A stretch of 64,000 nt of DNA from Acanthochromis polyacanthus (GCF_021347895.1 NC_067115.1:7030064-7094063), one strand, 5' to 3'. Counted from the first letter of the stretch, positions 9,871 to 23,735 are shown. The notes: generated by a model from the letters alone, not told the origin. A program made the numbers and translations.

Positions 9871-12800
9871 AATAAGAAAGTTTATTTAAAGTGTATTTTA
9901 TTCAGAAATTCGATTAGAAAACAGCAAGATGGAAAATTGGAAAAATGCTTTATATCAGAAAATCACAATGACACATTTTATGAAGAGTTCCCAATGCAGC
10001 AAACATTTTCCTCACGTCTGATCAGCTGTTTCTTTTTTTTTGTAGTCATGTCTTGACAGCATTAAACATGTCAGCTGATATGACAGGAACATTTAAGCTT
10101 TTGTGATTGAAAATGGCTCTCTCTCTTTTCTCTAAAAGATGTTCTTCGTTTCTTCTTCAAAGGTTTTCAGCGTTTTGCAAACAGCTGTTTTTGTTTCTGT
10201 CTTCTTCCACTGTTCGTAGTGTTTACACTGTTACAGCCATGTACGATGTGGTAGCCTATAGCTATTGTGCCACCTCTTGATAAGGCTACGCAGTCGAGTT
10301 TATTCACTATAAGATGACAAGTTATTCTCATTTTCTTATTAATATTTTGTGCCAAATTTATAAGGTTTGCTTCAAATTTGCTTGATAGTTATGCTGAAAG
10401 ACAGCCTCACCCTGTACAATATATCAGTGTTTCCTCTTTAAAATATTGAAAATGTTTTACTTCAGGCAGCTTATTTCTGTGTTTCCTGATTAGATGTGAA
10501 ACTGCAAACTGCTGGTACAGAATATGATGGTCACTGTGCAGCTGTGGACCAAGTTAACTGCTCACCTGGGATCGGAGATGGTTGGTTTGGCTTCATTCAC
10601 CAGCAACACAAAAGTTCAAGTGGTGTGTGGTGAAAGTCTGTAAACTAGCCAGAGTAAAATAGTCCCCCTGTGTTTGTGGTGATCCTCAGCTCTTAATCAA
10701 ACACAGATTCAAGCCATCATAATGTTTCAGGACCTATCTGCTTGACAGAGAAGATGCTTTTTCACAGCAAGTTAGCAAACTGTTGACTTCAGTAGATGAA
10801 AAAAATCACCTACCGTAGATACTAATTTTAAGAAATGTCTGAAGAAGGAATTTTGCTAAGTATGGCTCCAGTTTTGGCTCCAAAAACACAGTTTAATGGT
10901 CTGTAGTTCAGTTCTACATAGTCCACAGTTTTCTACATGTTTCATTTTCTGACATATTTGTTGAATTTGGAAACAAATCTTATACAAAGAGAAGATGCTG
11001 AGTTCACGTTCTGCCAAACGGTGACCTCCAGCAGGCGAAGCAGCTCTGTCCAGTAGTTTAATGTAGCATAAATTCACTTACCATAGTTGTCAACTTAGAC
11101 CATGTGGTGGGGAAAATACACCAACTGAATGCCGAGATATTGATAGTTTACACTTAATTAAACATTTTCATGTTTAATTAAGTGGGTGTGAAATATTTTA
11201 CCTTTTGTTCTCTCCAGCTGATGGACTGATATGACGCCCTGCAGCTGTGAGAGGCTGGTTAAACATGCACAGTAATTACACTGAAATTAATTTGAAAGAA
11301 GTTCAACTTGGATTAACCTGTGATTAAAATATATAAATAAAAAAGACAACAATGCTGCAGAAAAACACAATCCAGCCGTGTGTTTTAGACAGGTAGTAAA
11401 ATCACTGTGGAAAGTAACTTAATTTTGAAGCAGCAGAAAGATGCTTGAGGTTCGTCGTCAGGTGTTGCCTTCGTCAATTATAGTTGGTGTTCATGCTGAT
11501 ATTGACAGCTGTGAATTTGTGGTCTCACTAATTAGATCTGATAAATAATGTATTGACTTGTTGATGCCCATATGGTTAATTTGTGAGATAGTCGATGAAG
11601 ATTCGGTGGAGGTCAACTTCAAACTTTTCCACTAAGCCTGTTTTTGTTTTTTTTCCCCGTGTATTCAAATTTGCATTCAGGTGCAGTTATCTCTTTGAAT
11701 TCTTGAGTACTGCATTATATAAGTTTGTGAATATAAAGTAAAATTCAGTGTGTACAGAGGACAGCTGGCCAATATTGGGGAACAAAAACGAGATTTGTTT
11801 TTTCTGCGATACACAACGCCGTTTTATTACATACAGCATAGATGTGGCTTCAAACTGCAAGTCTGGTTCACCAGCCGAGAAAATGCAGGTTGAAAACAGC
11901 AACTTTTCAGTTTAATTTTATTTGTATGGGTCAATTTACAATTTGTAAATCATCTCAAGGCACTTGCTATAGAAAGGTGAAGATGTTGTAATATTGTGTC
12001 ATGGAGAGAAACCCAACAAATGTAAAGATTCCAAAGTTTCCTTTTGATCGATCTCTTAGGTGACAGTTTTCAGTTCTATCTGCTCATTAAAACGGTGAAA
12101 GTTCAGACTTATTTAGAGCTTTGTTATCCCATTGAATCATAGATCCACTGTAACTACAAGATATTTCAGCTTTTTGTGCAGCTCTGAGATGGTAACTTGG
12201 GGACAAACAGATCAGTGATGGTGTTACATATCGCTCGCTGAGTCACCGGATCATGTTTTAAAGACTCTCTTTGATAGCTCTGTTATTGGTATGATGTTTT
12301 AGTGATGTGGAACATTATCACATCAGTGATTCTTCTGTTTCTCATTTGGTGTAACGCTGACAAAGGCATGCAAAATAGTATTCTTGCTTCGGATGGCATC
12401 CAGATCCTGCTTTGGACCCTTGTGTCATGGAGGGCACTGCAGACCGAGTAGCTGTTTTTGGACAACACCATGCATTCTGTAGCTGAAATATTTCCACACA
12501 GCTGATGTTGCATTTCATTTTGCAACCAAATCTTTCTTTTTCTCTTCTGTTCCTGACTTATTTTGTTGTGCACGTGTGGAGCTGCAGGTCAGCAAACTCT
12601 GATCTTTTGACTAGTAATCTTTAAATCAGAGTAAATTGTGTTATGTCTGAGAGATTCTCTTCTAAATCATCAAAAACGAGAACTCTGTGAGTTTACCTTA
12701 TGTCGCAAGCAGCGTTAAAAGGTTGTAGCCTAATGTTTGGATTTCTGTTTGCTCCTTCATGTTGCTCTTTCTGGTGTGTGACTGTTGCATGTATGTCGCA

Positions 12801-14030
12801 ATGTCAATGCTGAAATGATAGGTCGTGCTGCCTTCATGAAGTGACTTCATTGGGGCCTACATTTTCCTCTTACTATTTTTAAACTGGAAAATGTTTCAAC
12901 GTCTCCCTGATTAATAGCAAGAATCAAAAGTCCTGAAGTGACTGAAACTCTAATGCTGCTTTTTAAATAGCCTCTCACTTATATATAATGTGCATATAAT
13001 TACATGTCTCTGCTGAGAATCTGACAGCCAAGTCTTCTCTCTGGAGCAGCTGACTGACAATGAACAGGTGTGAAAACTTTTCCTCATTTAAAGCTGAAAT
13101 GAACAAACACCTCTGAACCCCTTCGTTCATCGGTCTTGCAGGTAAAACTTGCTCCTGACAGCAGCTTCTTGGACAACTTTGGACATGTACGACTTCCTGT
13201 TTTGATCCCGTTGATGATGCATCCTCCGGTTTTTGTTGGGGTTGGTCCTCGATTGGAAAAATCCCCTTTCAGGAGATGCAAAGCCTGACAGCCTCTTCTG
13301 TGAGGCCGACAGATGGGACCCAGATGGTTCCCATAGAAAAGCTTGTCAAAGCGGCTGCTCGCTGCTCTTTATCAGAGGTGGGGAAGTTGACCTGACGTGC
13401 GTTTGCTAAGCCAACCAGTTCATCTTCATCCTTGAAGTCTTTTCTCTTGTAAACGCAAAAAGAAACTGAGTGAGCTTCAGAGGATGAAATGAGCTCATTG
13501 TTGCTCTTTTGTGGCCATGGCAGCAGCATCTGTCAATGCAGTGGCTGTTTTCAGTCCTTGAATCTGTAACAGTATGTCTCACAGCTTAAGAGAGTACACA
13601 CAAGCCACAAAGAAAGTATTTTTTGCTTTTGGTTCATCTTTTTAAACGTATAATCGGCCTGTTGATGTTTGTGGGGACTGAAGATTGACCTACAGAAGAA
13701 CTACTGTAACATAAACTAGACAATCATTCCATTCTAAATCAGTCAGACCCTCCTGATCACCCTTGAATCAGCTGATTTTTTAATGCAATTACTTTAGTAT
13801 ATTTGATGAAGTCCTGCATCATCTTTATACTTTGAGTATTTTTGAAGCTGTATGCCCTCTAAGTTGAATATGTTAAAAAAAACATTTCTATAACCAACTT
13901 TGAGTATCAGCATTATAGGATATATATTTTATTTTGAACAGCAAAACTAAAGCAAGTTAAAATCTGTGACAGAGTCATGGAAAAAAGCATTCACAGTCTG
14001 GATGTGTTTCTGTTTCAGTTTGTCCAAAAT
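9871..14030. other. intergenic DNA, no gene seen
   Basis: Mostly AT-rich sequence without recognisable exons. The 86- and 65-codon minus-strand ORFs at 13269-13529 and 13084-13281 are more balanced in composition but lie in different frames and match nothing I know. A perfect hairpin lies at 11151-11184. Confidence 0.4.
11151..11184. repeat. perfect 15-bp inverted repeat with 4-base loop
   Basis: The arm cacttaattaaacat at 11151-11165 is exactly complementary to 11170-11184, with loop tttc. Each arm contains TTAATTAA, a homeodomain-like core. No element boundary or gene end is close, so it is recorded as a structure of unknown role. Confidence 0.85.
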
Positions 14031-14510
14031 GACTCAATTTCCAAAAAACATCTCAGAATTTTTCCCCAATTTACAAAATAAATCATCCAAAATGCCTCAA
14101 ACTTATTTAAATTTTCTCAAGATATTTCCAAAATGATTTTAAAAATCCATTCAAAATATCTAAAAGTTATCCAGACTGCCTCAAGGCTTTGTCAGAATGA
14201 CTTTAAACTTCTCAAATTAGCAAAAAAAGAAAACTTGTCCAGGATAACTCAATTGTGCAAAATGGCTGAAATTTCCCCAAATGTCCCCGAGCTTTTCCAA
14301 AATACTAAAAATGCTAAAAACGTACCCAAAATAATCACAAAGTGTATCCAAAATAACTCAAAACTTGACTCAACTTGACAAAAACGTTTCTATAATCGTC
14401 CAAAATTTGTTATAAATTTGCCAAAATGACTAAAACGAATGTGCGAAACCCGTGAAAATTGTCCAAAATTACTCCAAAAATGTCCAAAATGACAAAACAC
14501 TGCATTTTTT
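14030..14510. repeat. degenerate minisatellite built on TCCAAAATGACTC
   Basis: Variants of tccaaaatgactcaaaactt recur about every 20 bases with many substitutions and small gaps. The same motif family forms a second, larger tract at 29220-30080. The 81-codon ORF at 14133-14378 is a translation of these repeats, not a gene. Confidence 0.75.
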
Positions 14511-15049
14511 CACTATAACCAACTCTGAGCATCAGAGCACAGACATTCAACTGCAGCAGTTTAATGTCTGAGTCACAGAGACCAGCACTGGTGCCCAGCA
14601 TGTGTTTCTGTTTTCTGGTCATTCACCAGAGAAAATTTTAAAAAATATGTTTTTTAATTAAACTTTCAAGGTTCATGTCATCATGTGTGACAGATGGTTG
14701 GTCAAAACAAGTTGTAGCAAATGGAAGGTCTCATTTTCAGCTGCTGTCATGGAAATTTGCTGTAACTGTTGAACTTAAAAAACAGAAACACTTTACTGGG
14801 TCATTGGCAGATTAAATGTTCTATATACGATTAAGAATAAGAGAATTTACTTTGTGCTGAGTCCATTTTTCAAGAGACAGAAATCCTTCTGGGGATGTCT
14901 ATCTGTCCGTCCTTTTCTTTATGGACAAATGTTTACAGATTTGGCTGGTTATTTTTCCAGTTTACATGTGAAATTAATTCTTTTCTGTGTGATTTTACTC
15001 GATATTATCTGTAATATAACAAATAGAACTTTTGTGAAACAAGAGTTCA

Positions 15050-15265
15050 GATTCTTCAGATCTCAGTCTAATTGAGCGTCTGTGTGATGTTCTGAAGGTG
15101 AAATCAGACTCATGGAGGCCCCATATACTCACTTCCAGGACCTGGAAGGATGTGATGCTAAAGTGTTGGTGCCTGTAACCACACGGCACCTTCAGCTTTC
15201 TGTTTTTAAAGGGACTTACACAATATCAGAGCAGCTGGTGTTAATGTTTTGGCTGATCGGTGCAC
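15050..15265 (+). pseudogene. Tc1/mariner transposase 3'-end relic
   Basis: The plus strand has cagtctaattgagcgtctgt, which translates near LIERLCDVLK (the NPIERLWDVL motif around the last catalytic acidic residue). WRPHILTSRTWKDVML follows after frame decay. The tail gttaatgttttggctgatcggtg resembles the terminal repeat common in fish mariner-like copies. No 5' half is present. Confidence 0.6.
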
Positions 15266-15439
15266 GTTGAGCAACGATTATAATCCTGTTGCGAGAACAA
15301 CATCTGAGCACGAATCCAAGCATGTCTCTACTGTTTTCGGGTTGGAGTGTGAAGCGTGAATCTATAGTCTCTCCAGATGTGACTCTTCTGCAAATCAAAA
15401 AGTGCACAAGCTGAAACAGATGCTGGAATCCAACTTTTT

Positions 15440-16250
15440 GCAGTTGTTTTTTTTTTTTTTTACCACATTAGGCTTGTATTCTGCTGCTCCGTCCTCCACC
15501 TGACGTGCAGGTCCATCAGTACCCTGCACCGAGGGTTAGAGTATGTGTTCGGCTTTCCAAGAGGCCTGCAATGCATTGTATCAGGCTCCCAAGGTGAAAG
15601 GGAGAGACAGGGGCCCGAGATTAATTCGAGCCACAGTATAATGAGGCTGCTCTCAGACTTCCCCGGTGAATAAAGACAAATGGCTTTTGTTTGTGCCAGC
15701 TTTGCCATCTTGCATTGATAACTCCAATAATTCCATTTCATGCCCAAGTGTCATCTGCGACGGGGGGGGGGAAAAAGAAAAACTGCATGAAAAAGCGAAA
15801 TAAACTGTAATTGAGGGAGGCTTTTATGAAGTGACAGGGTATTTTCATACTCTATTGGAAGCAATCCCACAGGATCGTCTGTGTGGAGGTGGGAGAGCTG
15901 CGATGACAATGCTGTCCCCTCTCTGGAGAACAGTGTTTCATCCAGCACAACAAATATCTCGCCTCCAATCAGTCTGAGTGCAGATCTGCATGCAGAGGTC
16001 TTGTGTAAGAGCCGTCGCAGTGAAGATGTTCCTGTCAGGGTCAAGAGTCAGAAGCATGAATCAGACCAAAGCACTGTGAACTCATACGGCCGACGCCGAG
16101 ATAATTACAGCCCCGATCAATAATGGATGTAATTGCTGCATCACATCCTCGCTGTCATATGATGCCTGAGGCTTCATGTCTGTACTCGACCCTCACCAGC
16201 GCAGAGATCAGCCGAATGAACCAAATCCTAGGTGGCGATTTCCTTTCTGT
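15440..16250. other. complex single-copy block, possible conserved non-coding DNA
   Basis: After a poly-T run at about 15447, the sequence is GC-balanced, free of recognisable repeats and open only in short mixed frames (80-97 codons on both strands, none splice-flanked). It contains homeodomain-like cores such as agattaattcg and gataattaca. I cannot show conservation; this is an impression from composition. Confidence 0.3.
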
Positions 16251-18465
16251 TCATTCTGCTGCTGCACTCACAATTCCATGTAGATTTTATGAAGTTTGGA
16301 CTTCATTTTTGACCTTTGTGCTCAAAATTTGTGAGAAAACGAGATGTTTATGCCTTCTGATGTGATGTTCATCAATCAGGCATCACTTTCTGACCACTGA
16401 CAGGTGAAGTGAATAACACTGATTATCTCTTCATCATCGGGTATATTCGACAGCAAGTGAACATTTTGTCCTCAAAGTTGATGTTAGAAGCAGGCAAAAT
16501 GCATGATATGCAGCTTTTTTCTTTCAAATGACAGCTAATATTTGGATTTGTTTTTTTTTTTTCCTGCTGATTTAAATGCACTAAAAATTGTGTCCTCGTG
16601 GTCAAACATAAACCAGCAATTTACCATTTGTATTATTTTTAATTGACATTATTTACAATTTTGACTCATTTTTTTAAGATCAATATGTAAGTAAACACTT
16701 TTTCTGTAGTTTTAATAGATAATATTTATAACTGAGTAAAACAGTAAAATCTTTAAAATAGTTGTTTTATTTTTCCAAAAAAGTACATTTCTTTTTTTTT
16801 TTTTTTTTTTACAAAACCATGTGAAAATGTCTGCAGGTTGTGCTTTACTTAGTGTGTATCTGTACAGGGAGCTGCAGGTCACACAGAGTTAATCAAAGCT
16901 ACCTCCTTGACACTGTTTGTCAGAAAAACGGCTGGTTTGAAGGTTTTCTTACGTCTCTTCACTCTGCTAAACAACACAATAACAGACATTTAGCAACTTA
17001 GTGCTGGTGAACGCGGCTTCCAGGCTGATATTTTCTCCTTCAGAACGAAGTACTCGAGCACTGTGCCCTCACTTCAGACCTCCTGCATTTCACCAACCAC
17101 ATGTCCCTGTAAGAAGCACTGAGACGTCCTGTTTTATTTGAATACATCACTCCGTTCCTCTAATAATACGGTTAATACGCATTTCATCACTACGTAAAGG
17201 ACTTTATACTGCTGTTCAGTCTTGACCTGCTGTAAAAAAAATATACTTTTGTTGCATTCCCAAAAACAAAAATGAGGTTTCTGTGGCTAAAAGCATGCTA
17301 CACTACAAGAACAGGATTTTAGAGGATGGTAAATACAACCCATCCACGTCCTTTAAATTTTACTAAGTGCTGTAATTCCTCAAATAAAACCCAGGAGTCA
17401 GTTTAAAGCTGGATAATGGCCGGACAAATAAACGCTATCCAGCTGCTGCATATGTTCTGCCTGCAAGTGTTTCACAATAAAAGCCCTGTTAGGAAATGAA
17501 GGATGTCTGTTAAACTGACATGCAAAGGCTTTTCAGACTGCATGGTGCTGAGTGGAATTTCTGGAGAAGTTCTGTGTTTATAGTAGCAAAACTTGTGGAC
17601 ACTAGTTAAAATATAATTCATACTGGGTTGTTTTATGATGCATCTATGTGTCTACATTTGGAATACAACAAGAAATGAGTGTATACTTTTAAAACAAAGA
17701 CCCTGCAGCAAACGACAAGCCTTCCTTTCACAAGTTCACAGCTTTAAAGTTAAAGCAGTGATGGCTTTATTTGTTTTTTATCTGCATTTGACATTTGCAT
17801 CAACAGATGTAACATACGGTTTCATTTGAAGCAACAGTGGCAGCTTTTATAGTATTCTCTTTTTTATTAAATGACGCTGAAATTATTGATGCGGCTTCTC
17901 TTAAGTTTTGTCATTCTGATAGAGGAGTGTAAAGAACTGACAGCGTGTCTACCATTAGAAATCACTGCTTCCTCTGAAACTCCTCTCCTCTTAACTGTCA
18001 GTTAACGCAGCAACAGCGTGAGAGAATTTATTACGTACTGTTAGAAAAACAAACTGTAATCAGTCTGCTGTGATTCAGTCAAAGCAGCAGTGTGACTGTG
18101 TGGAAGCATCAGTCACTGTGGCTCTTTTAACCATAACACTAAACTCTGGCAAGGAAATGACGGGACTGTAATACTTCTAAAAGAAAATTACATACATTCC
18201 CATTTTATTAACACAAAATCCCACCTCCTATACTTTATCATTTAAATTCCAAAAACTAATCAGAATTGTGTTATCTTAAAGTTGTAGAATCACTTTCATG
18301 TTAAATTAAAAACTGACATTTTAGTTTTGCTAAATTAAAAATACAGGAGCTACAGTAGCAACTCAGTGCAAGAACAGACAGCACACCTTTCATTTCCTAG
18401 ATTCAAATCTTATTTTTTCAATACTTTGTATGTTTATTTTTGATGACAGACTCAGTATTAGGTAT
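16251..18465. other. intergenic DNA, no gene seen
   Basis: AT-rich sequence with poly-T tracts near 16550 and 16792-16811. No exon, RNA gene or classified repeat was recognised. Confidence 0.4.
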
Positions 18466-18850
18466 TTATCTCAGCTGCTCTTTTCTCGATGGCTTGTGTC
18501 GCTCTACCTTTCTCTTTAAAATACCCCAAAGATGTTCAGTTGGATTCAAGTCGGACAACAAACTTGGCCCGGTTTCACTTTGTTCCTCAGTGGAGACTCT
18601 TGTATGATTCTGTTCTTTGGCCGGTTCTCATGCTGGGATATTCCTCTACTTCAAGGGGAGTCATTTTCTGCTGTTCTGATTTGTGGTACTATGGCTTCCT
18701 CTATACCTCCTGATTACTACTGTATCTTTGTTTCTCGGATGTTTAGATTCTCACTGATCTTCCTGGATCCTTTTCCATCTTCGTGAAGTCTCACAATCAG
18801 ATTTTTCAGTTCTTCCGGCGATTCTTTTCCATGTGGAGCCATGATGTGCG
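18466..18850 (-). pseudogene. internally deleted Tc1-like transposase relic
   Basis: On the minus strand the start region at 18842-18720 reads MAPHGKESPEELKNLIVRLH then EDGKGSRKISENLNI, the N-terminal helix-turn-helix of a Tc1 transposase. At 18580-18480 the strand reads SLLSDLNPTEHLWGILKRKV then ERHKPS, the motif around the last catalytic residue. Only a few hundred bases separate motifs that are normally about 200 codons apart, so the middle is deleted. It is inactive. Confidence 0.75.
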
Positions 18851-18929
18851 CATGCAGACAGGCACAGTCCATCGGTCCAGAACGTAGAAGGTTCAGTTTT
18901 TCACAGCTCATTTTAGAACCGTGTTCATG

Positions 18930-19690
18930 TGGTTGGACTGATTCTAAATCCCAAATGGACTCACTGCATGGGTGAGCCTCTGAACTGCAACCAGGTTCTG
19001 GGCATTTCTTTACTCTTGTCACATTTTTCCTCACTGTGGGTTCACTTTTCACTGCAATACGAAGTCCTGCACCTCTACGGAAGCAGCACAGTCATGAAGA
19101 AAGATAGGGAACTCAGAAATAGATTTTGTGAAGTATGTCACAGTTTTAATGCTGCAAATCATAAAAAATGACAGAAGTTGATTATCTATGATCATTAATT
19201 TTAGAAAAATCTGGATTTAACACGTACAACCTTTTCCCACCTGTCCACAGGTGTTACCAGTACTGGAGAAAAAATAATGATGCTGTAGATACTTCAAATT
19301 ACTACTATAGTTTTATTAATTCTCATACTGCTCTCCCTTCTGTTCTGTGTTAACAGAGAACAGAATTTTTGTCACGTTACTGTTGGTCACAGGTGAGTCA
19401 CTAATGGCTTCACAGTTGCACTGAGAAGCACTCAGGTTTTTTTTCTTACAGAATCTGGTGCAAATGGTTTATTTTTCTACATTATAAAATGAGACTTGTG
19501 TGATTTTGAAATGCCACTTTTTGTAAGCTTATATTACATACATACATATATATTATATAGAAATTCTATGCTTAAGAGATGTTGAAAATCTGAAAGTTGT
19601 TTGTTTTTGAAGCTTCTGGCTGTAATAAATGGTATAATGTTGCCATATTTCAAAGATTACCAGCCTTTCAAACCCAACAGTGGATTTAGA
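18930..19690 (+). repeat. unclassified dispersed repeat R1, copy c
   Basis: Ordered blocks match copies a and b: cactgtgggttcacttttca, gtcctgcacctctacggaag, gtgagtcactaatggcttc and, near the end, cttctggctgtaataaat with cctttcaaacccaac. The last blocks also occur at 60810-60930. No coding capacity is visible. Confidence 0.55.
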
Positions 19691-21888
19691 GGTTGAGAGG
19701 GGTAATGGAAACAAGTTTAAGTCACATTTTCTTTTTTGAAGTTCTTGTGACATTTCAAAAATTTGCTTTAAATTTCCTTGACAATTATATGAAAGCACAA
19801 CTGTTCAGCTCTCAATCAGGTTTTTGCTGCTTTATCGGCCACTTGTGAACATCTGCAACTAAAACATGTCCTCAGTTAAATGACTACTTTCTGAGAAAGC
19901 ACTTGCTTTTTCTTTCTGTCCATCTGCCACAGCAAACGTGACTGGATTTACCTGTAGTATATGTGCACAAGCTCCTCAATCTGCTCAGTCTTGGAAATAA
20001 ACAAACTACTTATGTTAAAAATGTGAGAGCCATGACATGTTTTACATCGTCTCTGACTGGAGGACGAACAGGAAGCTTGCCTGGCTTCTTGTGCTTCTGT
20101 AGTGAAAAGTGGTTCACCGAGTCACCAGAAAACTGTGTATTTGTCAGATAATATCTTCTTGACTTCACAGAAAACTCATCACCCCGACAACATGAGAGCT
20201 GATGTACAAAAATACATTTATTTGAAACAATTTCAAAATGACAGTTTCTTTACCGTAGAAATATTGAAATAAGGATGAAACAGAACATTACTGATGATGC
20301 ATGCATTGTAGGTTTTTGTGCACTGAAGAACATTACAATGCTTTTGCCTTCTGAAAAAAATCACAAATGCAAAGAATCTCTTTCAAGTTCAGCTTCCTCT
20401 GGAGATCTTGGTGCTTACAGGATAATTTGGCGTTTACGCTACTGGATGAGAACGAAATTTCCAGTGACCAAAGTGACAAACGCTTGAGTTTCTTTCAGTG
20501 GTGACAGTTCAAATATCTCTGCTTAATCTGTCTGTTTTGTTGTGAGGAAAGTCAGATTCTTTGTGTATTTGCCGTCCATTCAAACAGAAAAAAAACTTGG
20601 TTGGAGATGCTCAAACTTTCAGATTTTTCTTCTTCTCTTCCTTCTAATCCTGTTTTGCTAATAAGAGACAGAACAAAGTGACGCAATCAAAGCTTCCAGC
20701 CAAACACAATGCAGCCCAGCAAACAACCGCTCGCGTGTCGAACACAACAAAGCTGAGAAAGTGTCTTTGTGAATTCTGTCTGCGGTAACGAGGCTTGGCT
20801 CGGCTGTTTGGTTTCAGATGAGAGCTCTCTGTTCGAGGTAATTCATACGAGATGTGACAGCGTGGATCTCTGCAGCGTTTCGTCTTCCCACAACCGCTGT
20901 TTACTGCGGCTGAGCATCGTAGGAAAGATCAGCTTCTTATTATCATCAGAAACGTGACGCAAGTCAACGAAAGGCCACTTGGCTTTTTGTAGGACTCGAA
21001 CACTCAGCGCTGGTGGTGAGGTGCATGCTGGGAGGACAGTGCTCCCTCATTTCAAACTAAAGCAGGAAGTGTTGAGTTGTGAACGAAGCAGATGATAACA
21101 GGAAGAGAGAGTTGATGACAGTAACAGACTGAAAATGTTATATTTTTCACAGTTTGTTAATTTAGTGAAGAGAGGTGAATGTTTTCTTTCTGCTAGGGAT
21201 CGATGGATATGGGTTTTTAGGACTGATATTGATGGCGGTTGTTGGTAACCAAGAAAGGCAGATGACTGATATTTGGAGCCGATATGTGATGAATAGAATT
21301 TTTTCACAGCATGTGGCAGCAGAGAATCTGTCATTCATAACTAGGCTTCTTTATTAACAAGGGTGACTATAAGTGAATATGTAAAATAGAAATAGGAAAG
21401 ATTAAATGAGGACTCTCTCCTCTGTTTATGTGGGATCGACTGAGGTTGTTTCCTACAGTTACACCTAATGCTCTTCTCTCTTTTCTTAATCTTTCACTAA
21501 ATCTTTCACATGTTCTATCACATGTATTGCCCACTGATCTTAAAGCATTATTAATTATTGTTTTGCAGACTCTGTGTCAGGGTAATTTGTGGTTGCCTTG
21601 TAACTGAGCCGCTAGCCGTTAGCATAGCCTTAGCGACTGCAAGAGTAGCTAATTTTCTGGTTTGTTGCAACATCTTGTGTTTCTTGTTCAGTTTTGGCAG
21701 TTTCTGCTTGAGAGACAATTTCTGAGGCTGCATCACACCTGAAGTAGCAAATTTAATTAATCAATTATCTGTCAAAATAACGCAATTACTGATAACCAGA
21801 AATATGCCAAATTTCGGCCATGATCATCTGCCATCCTGAAAATCGATCTATCCCTAATTTCTTCGCTGTTCTCCTCATAAATGAAGAC
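19691..21888. other. intergenic DNA, no gene seen
   Basis: No exon with acceptable splice context, RNA gene or recognised transposon was found. ORFs of 60-95 codons occur on both strands without known motifs. Confidence 0.4.
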
Positions 21889-21890
21889 TA

Positions 21891-22434
21891 CAGGGTGACC
21901 CAAAAGTTTGGAAACAAAGTTTAACTGCAGTGTCTACTTGAGTTGGGGGGGTGCATGAATTCACTCTTATTTTACCCATTTTTGATATAGCATAATAAAA
22001 TAACTTAAAAGCATAGTATTTGCCGAGTGCAATAACTCGGAAGAAAATTAGTAGAACCATAAGGTACAGGTATGCTGGAGCAGAACTTCAAAATGCAGAC
22101 CATCAGTGTCAGATTTCAAAACTCTTGATGGTAAAGTATCTGACGGTTTTAATTTATTCAAACATCCAAAAGTACTATGAGGACATTTACTGGCCAGTTT
22201 GAGGAACCTTCATAAGCATGAATGAAGGTACATTCCAGAAGATACCAGTGTAACCAGGTGGTGGAAACGTTCACAACTTTGTATAAGAAACAAACACGAA
22301 CATGTCGAAATATGTTTGTTTTACACTAATCTGTTACTCTTCTGAATATATCTGTGGTACTGATTTATTGAAATAACATTATATTATTTGGATTATAGAC
22401 TTTTCATTTGTTTCCAAACTTTTGGGTCACCCTG
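21891..22434. mobile_element. mariner-type MITE with identical 28-bp inverted ends
   Basis: The ends are inverted copies beginning cagggtgacccaaaagtttg and continuing identically to 28 bp (21891-21918 and 22407-22434). TA dinucleotides flank both sides (21889-21890 and 22435-22436), as expected of Tc1/mariner insertion. At 544 bp with no transposase it is non-autonomous. Perfect end identity suggests comparatively recent movement. Confidence 0.9.
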
Positions 22435-22436
22435 TA

Positions 22437-23735
22437 TATGACTAAAAATGTTAAAGCCACCAATAAATTCTATTTTTCACAGCTTGCTGCTTTATTGGAG
22501 TGAAATAAATCTTTTCTTTGAGTTGATATCCTATCATATTCTGAGTAAATATTTTTTAAAATTTGTATAAATGATGAGCAGGTGTGAGACAATGGGATGG
22601 GAGTGAGTGTGCAGATCTTCAGCGCAGTCTTTAACCTCACATTGCAACTAGAAATTTCAAACTTATTTTGTCTCGAGTCAGGATAAATTAGCCAAATGAA
22701 AGCCACAGCGTCACTGGCTGCACGTTTGTGATTTGTACTGTGGTAGAAGGAGCAGAGTGAGCACCAAAGCACCAAGAAACACTGCATTTGTTGATTTTTT
22801 TTTTGATATTCTGCGTCAGTTTAATGTATCATAAGCAGTGCTAATCCTCTAAAATACCTGCTTTCTGTAGGCTCAGAGTTGGGTTTGATAGCCGGAGTGC
22901 AGGATTTTTACATATAATCAGCTGTGAGTAAACTTTGTATTTAGTAGTTTTTAAAAAAAAAATTTTTTGGCAACATTGCTACAGAAGTACTGAGAAGAAT
23001 TTCTGCTACTTCAGATAACAAAGAAACTTCTTACAGTCTGAAACAGAAAGCAGTAGCAGTGTGTAATTACTGTCACTGCCAGAAGGTGGAGGCAAAAGTT
23101 GGAACTCTTGCTTGTTTAACTCCAATTCTTTTTCCTCACCAACAAACTTTCAGTCAAGTAAATGCCCAGTTAAGGTTAGTGCCACACTTTTGGCACCTGT
23201 GAGTACATTAGAGTCTGTTAAAGTTACAGTAGACAAACTGTATCTGCCGAGTTGCTACAGAAACCTACACATACTCAGGTGGTGATAAATATGCTTTAAC
23301 ATTTGGTTCCAATGTGCTGCTCAGTCTGTTTACACTGCTGGTACTGCAGCTGATAGAACACAAATTAGAAAACGGATTATTCTATTGGTCTTTATCACAG
23401 ACGATATTCAATCAGTAACATTAATGTGACTTAAATGTGTCTTTCAATGTATGAAAGTTTAAAGTTTCAGAGCCCCAATGTGCATCTGTGGCATTAGAAA
23501 TAAGCAGAATGACACATGACTAATATTTTTCTAACAGCATTCCTCTCTTGAACCATTTTCAGTAGGTTTTGCTTTTGCTATAATACACTTCTACACTCTT
23601 CACAGCTCTCCACTCTGTCTGTTGCTCTTAACTGAAGTAGGCGGAACAGGATTGTTCCATTTCGCGCTTAAGAAGAGTCTCATGACGAGTCAAACATCAG
23701 CTTTCATGCCAGAGTGCACTGAGCCTGAAGAATAA
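22437..23735. other. intergenic DNA, no gene seen
   Basis: No gene, RNA or classified repeat was recognised; the 105-codon minus-strand ORF at 22470-22787 carries no known motif. Confidence 0.4.

Noticed and set aside
13084..13529. Two adjacent minus-strand ORFs with gene-like composition
   Set aside because: They are in different frames, match nothing recognisable and have no consistent splice sites; not reported as a gene.
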